Source: Megamerina dolium
Lineage: Eukaryota; Arthropoda; Insecta; Diptera; Megamerinidae
NCBI GenBank assembly: GCA_963854835.1
Contig: OY978525.1
Location: 112,082,018-112,146,017 of the forward strand
DNA length: 64,000 nt
Direction of reading: 5' to 3'
Shown here: positions 1 through 10,911 of the stretch, piece by piece
Position numbering within the stretch: the stretch's first letter is position 1
Layout: the number at the start of each line of letters is the position of its first letter
The notes under the pieces: generated by a model
Database searches by the model: none
What the model saw: the letters and a program-made list of their open reading frames with translations, nothing else
What the model was told of the DNA's origin: nothing
Position numbers and translations under genes: made by a program

Positions 1-38
1 GCTTTCTATTCTCATTGCAAATTCGGATCTAAGGGAAA

Positions 39-1539
39 ATGAAAACCGTTGTTTCAACAACAGCAAATCCAACCACAAACGCCTCTACAGCTGTGTCAGC
101 AGCTGGTGGCGCAACAGTTGCCACAACGTCAGCCAGCATGACAATTATACCAAAAACAGAAACTAACTCTACAGAAAATAATACAGCCTCTACGAATTTG
201 GTAAATTTTCAAACACCCAACATAACCGCACCCACCACCAACAGTAACACCATTATAAATACAAGTAAACGACCTGTGTCATTGGATTTAAATAAACCGA
301 CACCAGCAAAAAAACAACGCTTGGCCGGTCCATCGCCACTAATATTGGAATCACCCGATTTGCAAAATATGAAAACGTTAAACACGCCCGATTTGGAGAA
401 AATCTTACTGTCTACTAATTTACTACAGACACCCCAACCTGGTTTGGTATTTCCCACTAAAGTTGGACCAGTAAGTTTAAGAGTGAATTATGTGTGATAA
501 TGAACCATTTATTTATTTTGTATCTATCTATAGGTTACATCGGAGCAGGAAGCATTTGGAAAAGGGTTCGAAGAAGCTCTTCATAGTTTACACAACAGCA
601 AAAATTCGCAGGCACAATTAAATAATACTACTGGTAGTGCAACGATTGCAACTACAACAGCTGCTACCACAACTGGCACTGGTATAAGTGGTGGCTCTTT
701 CACATATACAAATTTAGGTAGGTATCTCTGTGCAATAGACTAATTATGGCTTTTATAGGAAAAATTTAAGTTGCGAGTAACAAAGTTGTGTTTTGGTTCA
801 AATAAGCGTCATTGCAAATTTGTTGTCCGAATTATCCATAAAGATTTTTTAATTCATGAAATAATTCATTCCTTGATACTTAATACTACTGACAATAGTA
901 TATATCCCTTGAAATGTTGTTTGAGTGAATTTTGAAAAATGTTTTTGGTACTAATTTCGTATATTCGAAAATAAAATCAATTAAAATTTTGTACTTTTTA
1001 ATTTTAAAAAATTGAGTTTAACACTTACGTCCTATTTCATTTCAAAATTGGAAAAATTTGTTTTTCTCTATGAAGGATTCGCATGGCAATTTCCCATACA
1101 AGCCAGAACCAACCTAATAAACTTATGTTAGGCTTTTAAAATTACTATAATTGATATTATTATTGCTTTAATTTGTTGTTGTTGTTTCATTTACCTAGAA
1201 ACCTTCCCTGTCGCAATCAAGGATGAGCCACAGAATCCATCAAATTCACCACCAGTAAGTCCAATTGATATGGAAACTCAGGAAAAAATTAAATTGGAAC
1301 GTAAGCGTCAACGTAATCGTGTTGCCGCATCAAAGTGTCGCAAACGCAAACTGGAACGTATTTCTAAATTGGAAGATAAAGTAAAAGTGCTCAAGGGAGA
1401 GAATACAGATTTGGGACTTGTGGTGAAGAATCTGAAAGATCATGTGGCACAATTGAAACAACAAGTTATCGAGCACATTGAATCAGGCTGTAGCATTCCT
1501 ACAATCTATAATGGCACAACATTGCTGCAAGGCAAATAA
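39..1539 (+). CDS. Jra: Jun-related antigen (transcription factor AP-1, c-Jun), three exons
   Basis: Exons are 39-470, 534-717 and 1199-1539, read from GT/AG borders (donors GTAAGT and GTAGGT, acceptors after TATAG and CCTAG) with continuous phase. They give a 318-residue protein, near the ~290 of Drosophila Jra. The N-terminus [10 protein letters not shown] resembles the fly protein, which fixes the start; the preceding GGAAA gives a good insect initiation context. Residues ~103-123 carry the paired SPDL...TPDLEKIL motif that corresponds to the JNK-phosphorylated Ser63/Ser73 sites of c-Jun. The third exon encodes the bZIP: a basic region with [12 protein letters not shown] for DNA contact, followed by heptad leucines for dimerisation with Fos-type partners. 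It acts in the nucleus as the end point of JNK signalling. The 5' UTR is cut by the window edge. Oddity: the reading frame stays open for 208 codons after the TAA (separate entry). Confidence 0.96.
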
Positions 1540-2166
1540 CATAAGGATCTAGTGATAAGTGATATTTTAGGAGAGCCGCATGAAATGTTGCAAAAAGAAG
1601 ATTTGGTCGAAGGCGGGGAGTTTCGGGAGCAGAAGAAGATAAAGATAAGGATGATAGATGATAAGATATTTGCAATAGAACGTCATGATAACAAACCAGA
1701 ACAAGAACAAGAAGGCACATCCTCCTTGATGATAGATATGCAAGATGAGAATGAAAACCAAAGTGTACTTAGTGGGGAGGAGCAACAAATGGAACAACAA
1801 CAAGAATTGATGGCTGCGAATACTCATTTGGCTGCACAAACGTTCAATATTGAATCGAACGATACCAACGCTGTGGAGGAATTGAATTTGAGCAATAGTC
1901 TCATCAATGTAATTGAGCAGCATATGCCAATTGAACTATTTATGGAAACACCACCATTGACTGGTGATAGTGTATCTACACATTCCACAAATTCCATGTG
2001 CTCCACCATTACGAGTGATATGGGTGAATTGGTGGCAACCAGCAGCAGCAATAGTAATAGTAATAATAGTGGAGCTATTGGTGGTACAACTACAACAACC
2101 TATGATGGCAACAACAATGAACGTCCGCTAGTATTAGTTATTATTACCGATTATAATACCGAATAA
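1540..2166 (+). CDS. Candidate readthrough extension of Jra, in frame after its stop
   Basis: The Jra stop TAA (1537-1539, followed by C) is succeeded in the same frame by 208 sense codons ending at TAA 2164-2166. The predicted peptide is acidic and rich in Glu, Gln, Asn and Ser, with runs such as EEQQMEQQQELM and a Ser/Asn repeat, like activation-domain sequence rather than a random AT-rich 3' UTR. The first ATG in this stretch is at 1585 (GAAATG), so a separate downstream cistron is possible but would lie only 45 bases after the Jra stop. Seen: the open frame and its composition. Known: stop-codon readthrough is common in flies. Inferred: a longer Jun isoform with a C-terminal acidic tail. 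An in-frame splice that skips the stop, or a sequencing error at TAA, would give the same picture. No good pyrimidine-tract acceptor is visible just after the stop. Confidence 0.5.
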   Translation, partial: HKDLVISDILGEPHEMLQKEDLVEGGEFREQKKIKIRMIDDKIFAIERHDNKPEQEQEGTSSLMIDMQDENENQSVLSGEEQQMEQQQELMAANTHLAAQTFNIESNDTNAVEELNLSNSLINVIEQHMPIELFMETPPLTGDSVSTHSTNSMCSTITSDMGELVATSSSNSNSNNSGAIGGTTTTTYDGNNNERPLVLVIITDYNTE

Positions 2167-2930
2167 GTCATAATTTCTAATCTTTGTATTGTTGTATAGT
2201 AAATGTTCATTCAGTCTATTGTGCAATCGAACATAAATAATGCAATATTAATGTATAAAGTGCCTTGTATGCAGCAAAAGTCATTTCGTTCTTATGTTCA
2301 CATATATTTTAATTGCATATGTATATGTATACTGCTCTGTCCAAAAAGTAAAGTAGTTTGTTTTGTAAAATTATACATCTCTATATTCTCCTAAATATAT
2401 TTCATAATGCACTTATAGCAACGCCCCCAAACATTGCACAACATTCAAATAATACGAAAAAAATGTTTGGTAAGGCGATATTTTACTTTTTGGGCACAGC
2501 AGTACCTAGTTATTTTACTGCCTGTTATTATATACAAAATTTGCTTATATGCACGTTGGCAAATGTGTATGTTTCCTACTAACACACACACAGACACACA
2601 CATACTAATTGTATATTTTTAATTTGTAATATGTATTTTTTATATTTGTAATTGTATTTTTTATATTATAATTTATTTTTATATATTTCTAATTTAATTT
2701 GTGTTATTATTATTATTACTATAATTATTATTATTATGATTATTGTTATTAACAAAAACTTTAATAACACTCGTACACATGTAATCATTGCATATAAAAA
2801 AAAAGAACAAATGTAATAATGTAAATTGTATTTAAACGCGTATTATACACTCGCTTTATATAATGAAAATAAAAATATACAAAATAAATATCTAAATATA
2901 TTAATTTTATTTTATGTGGGAAGAAGGGTA
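2167..2930 (+). other. Jra 3' UTR and flank with poly(A) signals
   Basis: AT-rich DNA with no ORF of coding character. AATAAA hexamers occur at 2868-2873 and 2883-2888 and are the first canonical poly(A) signals on the + strand after the coding region, so the Jra 3' UTR probably ends near 2900. A short CA-rich stretch lies at 2581-2605 and an ATT-rich simple stretch at 2700-2750. The end point is inferred. Confidence 0.5.
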
Positions 2931-3129
2931 ATTTCGACAATTAGCTGGACTTTTTCGAAATGGATATTTTTATTGGAAATTACATGCTTCGGAAAGGTAG
3001 ATCCTTCACTGATGACCTTGATACAGCATCAAGGTGGCCAAAAAGGACAAATTACATGCTTTCCAACATTGTGGCTTGTGACGGAACGTGGTGTTTTCAA
3101 TGTGATACAGTCTTACAGTCGACACTGTA

Positions 3130-3420
3130 AGTTACCAGACAAATCAAAACCCCAAAAAATCTAGTTTGGGTAAGTTAAAAACTGAAGTCAATGCTGGTTG
3201 GCTTTTACGATCCTCAAGGCATTGTTAACCACAACGCACAATTCTCTCTTGGCATTTTAAAGCGTTTGTGCATTGTATTCAGCCAGAATATAACGCCATC
3301 CTATCGATCCTATCGATTTTGACGATCAAGAAATTGCCAATCTGATTATAAAAAAAAGTATATCAAAATCAAGATAACATAATAAAATAACAAAACTGAT
3401 TCAAAATATTTTCAGTCGAC
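3130..3420 (+). mobile_element. Possible mariner remnant (very degenerate)
   Basis: A frame around 3200 reads GFYDPQGIVN, resembling the conserved (F/Y)D..G.V block in the catalytic domain of mariner transposases. A following frame reads LGILKRLCIVFSQN, like the helix after it. The frame is broken several times and no terminal repeat is seen. This is pattern recognition on a short, decayed stretch and could be wrong. The DNA from 2930 to 3130 is unassigned. Confidence 0.3.
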
Positions 3421-3601
3421 AAAATGTTGAAATCCAGTCCTGTCTCGAGGAACGAAAATGCGACTCTACAAGTCCCTCATCATCTCATCATGTCTGTGCT
3501 TCCACCTTAGATGAAAGAAGGCTTGGAATTTTCGAGAGAAAAGTCCAAAGCAAGTTTTTGGACATATTTACTAAATAAAGTATAACCATGAACTAAGCTG
3601 G

Positions 3602-3840
3602 TTAGGTGGAATGGATGGAAGAAAACGCTCCAACTAAGATGCTATATTCGGAACCCCCTGGAGGACAACACAAAAGAGGGAGATCCATAGTCCGGTGGAA
3701 AGACCAAGTATTGGAGAAACTGTTAGCACTTGGAATTTCTAAATGGCGCCAGCTAGCGAAGAATAGAGATGGTTGGCGAGGCATGCTCAATTCAGCCTAT
3801 ATCGATAGTTAGTAAATTGTTAAGGAAAAAAAACCAATAG
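3602..3840 (+). mobile_element. 3' end of an RTE-like non-LTR retrotransposon
   Basis: The translation WMEENAPTKMLYSEPPGG...RGRSIVRWKDQVLEKLLALG...WRQLAKNRDGWRG is the typical C-terminal tail of RTE-type LINE polyproteins, downstream of the reverse transcriptase. Related tails occur at 14635, 24721 and 63590 in this window. Only the last ~70 codons remain, as expected for a 5'-truncated copy. Bases 3840-4620 hold no recognisable feature. The clade name rests on recalled protein similarity. Confidence 0.65.
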
Positions 3841-4629
3841 GGGTAAGTCCTGCATCGGTCCTTGCCCAGACGGTATTTGTCGATTTGAAGATGTTATTAG
3901 CTCGTTTCGTAATGGAGCTCAACTTAGAGATGATAATAAGGGTTAAGGATTAAGGATGACTATTACTAGTTCTATGGGAGTAAATGTAATAAAAATGTAA
4001 ATTTTGTAGTGGAGCTCCACGAAGTTGTGAAAATACGGTGTGGAGGAAAAATTAATGACTGTCGCTCATATATTTTACCTCTTTAGGGACGACCCCGGGG
4101 AAGTTGTGGTATTGTTGAACGGATTTCCGGAACTTTAAGCACGTTTTGGCACCATTTATCTCATACTTACCTCTTATTGGCTCATGCATATTTTCATGGA
4201 ATCTCATAAAATAAGAGGAAGTCATGTACCAGTGCTTGCCTAAAATAGACCTATATTATATATTTCTAGCTTGTTTTGGAATCGATTAAAAATGGAGAAA
4301 TATTTAAATTTAAGTATTGTCGCATAATTTTGCTCATCACTTGGGTATTTATTCAAAGACCTTCTTCGTTGAAAACTTGGTTTTGTTTTTAATCCAACTA
4401 TTTCTTTTAGGATTTATATATTCGCCAAATTTCTTCATGAAGTTTCAATAGTCCCTTTGAAAATTTTGACTGACGAAATCGTATACTTATCCATGAAGCA
4501 TTAAACAATTGTGATTCGCTCAATTTAACGTAATAGTGACCTATACCGGTTTTAAAACTGGCAATGGTGCATTGGATGCACATCTGTCTAATTAAACCCA
4601 TTGTGACGTATGCGTCTGTGGTCTAGTGG

Positions 4630-6115
4630 CGCAAAACTGTGGTTAAATTCGGTGCTTCTTCTCTGAACAGACTAAAAAGAAGTATATACCTGATATAAGC
4701 ACCACCTCTGGTGACGCGCTAAATGCCTTACTTGATTTGCTTCCATTGGACCTTCAGATCCGGAAGGAGGCAATGAAAGCTGCGTTTTTACTCAAAACTT
4801 ACGGAGTCTGGAATGACGGGGCTTATACCGGACACAGGCAGTTATACCACCAGCTATTGGACCAGTGTTCACTGTTTGCAATTTTCCCGGAACGAGATCA
4901 ACGGTTAAGTCCAGAGGCTCTACTACAGGGAATGACTTCCATATTCTACACTGACGGTTCTAAAACCTCCTCCTACTTCGGCCGTGTGGTACTTGGATGA
5001 AAATACCAAGTACTCGTTCTCCACCGGAAGTATGGCGATTGTATTTCTAACAGAAGTATTCATTATATATTTTAAGGATTAGCCGAATCAGACCACTTAT
5101 CTGGGTCCCTTTTCGTTCCTCAAACCGTGTGTTAATTATTTGTTTGGTTGCAGAATTCTTCTACTTCCTTCCTCATAATAACATCACGCGTTATTTCAAG
5201 ATGTCTTTGTGTGGTATGTTCCACATTTCGAACAAAAGTATATGCCATTCTAAAAGTGATCTACTGGATTATTGAGAGGTGATGGCATGGGAAGCGAATT
5301 GGCATTATTTGCAGTGACAATCAGGCTGCACTCAATGCTATTGCGAGACCTGCCATCTCTTCGAAGATGATCAGTGAATGTACGATGAGGCTGAAAAGTG
5401 TTGCAAAACGCAATATGCTTCGTCTTATTTGGGTTCCGGGACACTGCGATGTTGAAGGGAATGAATTGGAAGATGGTTTGGCCAATGAAAGCTCTGGTGG
5501 TACGCCCATGGGCCTTGAACCTATATTTGGCGTGAGCTCTGCGTGGATCAAAGACTCTGTGAGCATGTTCCACAAGACTCGAAGGTCATCCTTGGAGACA
5601 TTCAGGGCTGCCGAAGGATGCATGACCTCAGGATGCTGATTGAGGTTATTATAGGCCGCAACACTTGTGGACATCATATGGCCACTATAGACAATCATGC
5701 TGGGAAAACCTACCAGGGTTGTCCCAATCTAAGGCACTTTTAAGGACCTATAACCTAAAACGACTGGAGGAATGTATCAATTTAAACAAGAATAATATAA
5801 GAATCATCACGGGATTATTGACGGGACACTACAGGCTGAATTATCACCTAACGAAACTGAGAATCTTCTCGGATGAAACCTGCCGACCTGCCGGGAACGT
5901 GCCCAGCACTTATGCACACAAAAAACAACCCTCTAATAATAATAATGGTCACTATAGCACTTCCTCTGTCACTGTCCAGGCTTTGCACGAACAAGGTTGA
6001 GATTGTTGGAAGGAGATGCTCTGAGCCTAAAGTTCAGTTCAATCTCTCCCTCTATCCGATCTTCTTAGATTCGTTAAGAGTACTGGGAAGTTTGAGGTAG
6101 AGTAATATTCTCTAC
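4630..6115 (+). mobile_element. Degenerate LINE 3' region with RNase H domain (Jockey/LOA/R1-like)
   Basis: Codons from ~4700 read LNALLDLLPLDLQIRKEA, then FYTDGSK near 4950 (first catalytic Asp of RNase H), ICSDNQAAL near 5310, and WVPGHCDVEGNELEDGLA near 5430. This is the RNase H order seen in LINEs that carry this domain. A further block, GLLTGHYRLNYHLTKL near 5810, is the usual post-RNase H segment. The frame is broken by stops and shifts, and at 5060-5232 by an inverted piece of a related element. No 5' ORF or intact reverse transcriptase is left, so this is a dead, 5'-truncated copy. Confidence 0.75.
5060..5232 (-). mobile_element. Inverted LINE 3' end nested within the larger LINE fragment
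   Basis: Read on the minus strand this stretch closely matches 23490-23620 of the + strand: CGAAATGTGGAACA, then CTTGAAATAACG, GTGATGTTATTATGAGGAAG, and the terminus CTGATTCGGCTAATCC. It is therefore the 3' end of a second copy of the same or a sister family, lying in opposite orientation between the two halves of the RNase H domain. It carries no intact coding frame. Confidence 0.65.
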
Positions 6116-6239
6116 TCTATCGTTTATTTTTGTTCTTCTTTTTCTCTCTTCTTTCCTTCTATTTGCTTTTCCGTTTCTAGGTTTGGGTAAAATGGTTATT
6201 TGACTGAGTGCCTTGGTTCTTGTTCTACCCAACTCTTCA

Positions 6240-9200
6240 CTTCACAGACATATACTAGTTTTAAAAAGTAATGTTGCAACATCACGGTGAGAACCTCACA
6301 AGCTAAGCCACAAAATAAATATGTATAGCATTTTTATTCATCATTTTTTATTTTAATGCTTATTATAGACATTTTACTTTGAATGATACACACTGGTATA
6401 TGCTTTATTTATTAAAAATTCGTATTTTAACTGTGCTCACTTGCATTTCACAAAAATTTCTACTATTCATATTTTGTATTTTAATAATAAATATGTATAT
6501 ATATATATGATTGATATTGTATAGTAAAATAATTTCAGCCCCATCATATAGAAATTAAATTATGTGAATAAATATAAATATAAATTTTAAAATGAACATT
6601 TATATATTATATATTAATTAATTAGACAATAATATGTATGTAGTATGAGTATGAGTAAATAATAACAATATGTATCAAAAAATAGACAAATGTGTTTAGA
6701 TTGTTTCAACCCTTGAATTTAAAAGAAAAATAATTTTTGCAAGCTAACAAAAAAGTAATTAATTGTTTCACATTAAAATTTTTCATTTCTCGCTATATTA
6801 TAAAATAAATAAATTTTAATATAAAGAAGTAATTGATTTTTTTTTTAAATAATTTCCTTTTTCGATATTTTATAATATAAAATAATTTTTAATATCAACT
6901 CTAGCACATGGAAATACAATTTATTTGCTTTTCAATTAAACAGAGTTGACTTTAAACAATTATTTTAAATTATTTTATTAGTTTGCAAATACTTTCTCTT
7001 TCAATTCTGTATACATTTTGTTGAACAAACCAAATTTTTAGTGATAATGTGGATGTGAACGACACCAAATCTTAATAAGTTTATTAATATAAAATTGAAA
7101 TATAGTAAAATTATCAATAACATGTATATTTTTTTGATTCTTTAAAGTAATACTGTTTTTTTTTTATTTTAATTTTTTTTTTTTTTGTTTCCCCACGTAA
7201 AGATACAAATAACAATTTATAATAAAATGTTGGATTATCTTTATTATGTTAACTTCATATGTATACCGTGCTGTTGTTTTTATTTCATACGCGACATGAA
7301 TATTAAATGAATAACCACTGTCGAAATAATATTTTGTTTCATTGTTTATAATTATACAAAAAAAAAAAAAAAAACAAAATGAAGAAATATAAAGAATACA
7401 AATTATTGCTACACATTAGCATTTGTGTATTTAATTTAATTCGTATATTTTCATATCTTGATAATCAATTTTGAAGATAAAAAACCATTTCCACAAATCC
7501 AATTCAATTTTTTTCTCACAACGATGAATACAAAATTATTATTTTATATCCACATTATCATAAAGTAAAAAAAAAAAAGTGTTGTATATATTAGAGTTTT
7601 ACACGAAAATATATAAATCGCACCTTTAATAATAAGGAGAATTAATTCAAAATTGAAGGTTTGCGGGAAAACGCAATCAAAGTTTTATTTATAAATTTGT
7701 TATTTATTAAAAAAGAGATTCAGAGTTATCTATCTACGCCATCTGAAGTTAATCTTTTCTTAATTTTATCATAAAATCTCAAAAAATGAAATTTTTGAAT
7801 TACATCTCTTTATTATTACAGGTGCCATATGTGCTTATAATTATTTATCATTATACTATATATGTATATATGTTCAGTTTTTATTTAAACCAATTTTTTT
7901 TTTACTTGATTTCATATTTTTTACCCTTAAAGAGCAGCAAATAAACTGTTTAAACTTTTACAAACTGAACATTTACAAACGCTACTTGCGTATATTACTT
8001 AAACCATTCAAAAGCCAATGTGATTAAATTCATTAAAAATAAAGTTAGAAAATTTATAAAACTTAATGTGATATAAAAAATAAAAAATAAATAAATAAAC
8101 GCGATCCAAAATCTTTGCAAAATATGGCGTTTCAATTAAAATCACTTTTTGCAAAAAAATTTATTACAACAGAGGGCCAAATTGAGCAACAAATTTAATT
8201 TCATTCAAAAATTAATTTAAGAAAAACGATAAAACTTTGTTATATTAGAGGAAATATATTTTTCTTTTTTTTGTGTCGCAATTTTGCAATAAAATTTCTT
8301 TTTTTTTTCAAAAACCCAGACTAAATCACAATTCAACAATCATATACGTATATTTTTTGAGCAATTTAGGTTAAACCAATATCCCGAGAGAGAGAGAGAG
8401 AAACATTGAAAGACATGTAATTGTTTGATAAACGTTGATAGAAACATTTCACAATTGGCTTCTGAATGTTCCATCATTCATTTAATGTATTTAATTAAAT
8501 AATTCTTTATTATCTATTATTACTAATCAATTATCATTATATCTCCATTCCTGCAGATGATCTTTAACATTACACTCACTTTTCTTCGCAATTATCGCAT
8601 ATGGCAACTCTAAAGAGTACTGCTTTAAATTTCATATAACAACCCTGTCGTAGTCTGCTCTTTAAATGATCGTATTGTGACAGTTTTAATTCGACGTCAA
8701 TTTTCATATGCAAATAATTGAAAAAATGTCATTTTAACAATTTCAAACAAAAACGCCGTTTTGCATTTCTGCACAGAAAACGACTGCTGCTGCTGTGTGT
8801 AAAATGTGAATTTGAATTGTTTTTCCCCGCCTTTATATTTCTATTACATTTTGTATCATTTTGTTAATTCTCATCATTGTACTTGATTTTGCATTGCAAT
8901 TGATTTTTATGTGTATTTCATATTAAGATGATAAATAATAATTAGTAAAATTAAACCTCAAAATACATTTATTTATTCATCAATATTACTTATGATTAAA
9001 TTATTTTGCATATATAATTGTAAGATGCAATATGCTAATGTGGGACAATTAATGTTGACGATTAATGTTGGTTCATAAATATGCACACACACGCGCACAT
9101 TAATCAAAGTATTTGTCGAATTCGATAAAAATTATATCAATTATGAAATGTGAAAGCATTATGTCGATTTTATGTTGTAATTATACATCAAAATTCCATA

Positions 9201-10911
9201 TTCGAACACAAAATCCACATAATATGTTTCATATTTCGCAATTCTACGACAACTCTAATAAATATACTGATGATATTCGAATTTTCCATGACATTATGTA
9301 TTTATAGCGTGTGTGTGTGTATAAAATGTATTAAATTATATTGAAGAAAATATTTAATTTATATATACCTAATAATGTATGTATTACGCTGTTGCTGATG
9401 AAAGAAAATAATGCGAATGCATCGCATCATTCTCTTCCACACGATTACTTCATGCATATAACCACAAATATATGTATATATGTAGTACATTTATCAAAGT
9501 ATTGTACAAATTAAAATTTCTTTAAGTGTAACATATATTATATTTCTTATATACTAATTATAAATATATTATAATTTTTTTTTTTTTATATTATTATAAG
9601 AGTTCCATACACAATTATAAATTAGGCAAAATTTTGAAAAAATGTAAATAAATATTAATTCGTTGAAATTACAGCACAACAGCACAATATGTAGCATGTG
9701 TACATGTGGATGCTGGTGGATGGATGCTGTCAACTTTTTAAAATATATATAAATTTAATTAAAAATTTCAAATTTAAATACATTTATTTCAATATTCTTT
9801 GAATACAAATTTTCAACAAATACGACCACAAGTTTTATCATTATTAATATTATTTTTTAAATTTGCGATACACTTAGTAATAAATAAATTTAAACTTGAG
9901 TTGAAATTTTGCATGCAGAAAAATGAAATTGTTCAAAGCAACTTTAAACATTTCTATTACTAAGTCATTTTCTATATTTTGTATTATTATTATTATTATA
10001 TCGTTTGATTGCAGAGGTGTGTCTGAAAGGTGTTGCGCCCTATAATGAAAACATCTTTAAATTTACTAATCTTTTGAGATGCCTAATGCATTAATTTTCT
10101 CAAGCAATTTGATGCGTCGATCATCTAACACCATCTTTGTACGATTGAATATGAAGCAGTATATTCACTGAATACATTTACTATATCAGTATGAATTCAA
10201 CATTTCAAACACTTCATTTTGATATTTGCCACATATTCATTTGAATGATTTAATTTTCTAGTAAAATTATATTTAACCAATAACGATACATTGATGGCGT
10301 TAGACGCAACACTTCTCAAACTGTCACATATATTTTATATTTTTTTCATTTTATTCATTTAATTTAAATTAATCGCATTTCATTATTATTCGTTCATCAA
10401 TTAAATTCAAGTAAGTATATACTAAAAATATCTATTATATCTCTTTGCATCACTTTTGTATGTATAAGCAAGTAATAAAAATACAATTTCGTTAACTCTG
10501 CTCCAAATCGACTATTCACTTATATTGCATTTAGACTGATTTCTATGGGTAATATTCCCTTTTTAGCATTTTTAATTTTTTAACTTGCAGTACTCACTTA
10601 CAGCAAGCAATAATCAAAATTAATACATAGTCAGAAATATTTTATATGTATTGTGAATTACAATTTCTTCATTTACACTACATCACCACCGGCAATACCA
10701 CACACCATACTAACGCTACGTGTTTTTATGGTATATTGAAGCAAATATATGCATTTGGTTTTGCTTTTTACGATTTTTGAAGAATGTAGCCACATGAAAT
10801 AAAATACATATCTAACGAATGTATTGAATATGTCTATGACCAATACCATATATAAGCTTTGTGATTGCCAGTGGCGATGTAGCGTGCTCCAATATTATAT
10901 AATTATGTAAC
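6240..10911. other. AT-rich intergenic DNA and stau 3' UTR; no gene seen
   Basis: No open frame here has coding character. The strand running from stau reaches its first AATAAA (TTTATT on +) at 10350-10355, about 560 bases after the stau stop, so the region from ~10340 to 10911 is probably stau 3' UTR. Other contents are homopolymer A/T runs, a short GA tract at 8387-8401 and a possible small inverted-repeat element at 10015-10325. The remainder is unassigned. Confidence 0.5.
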
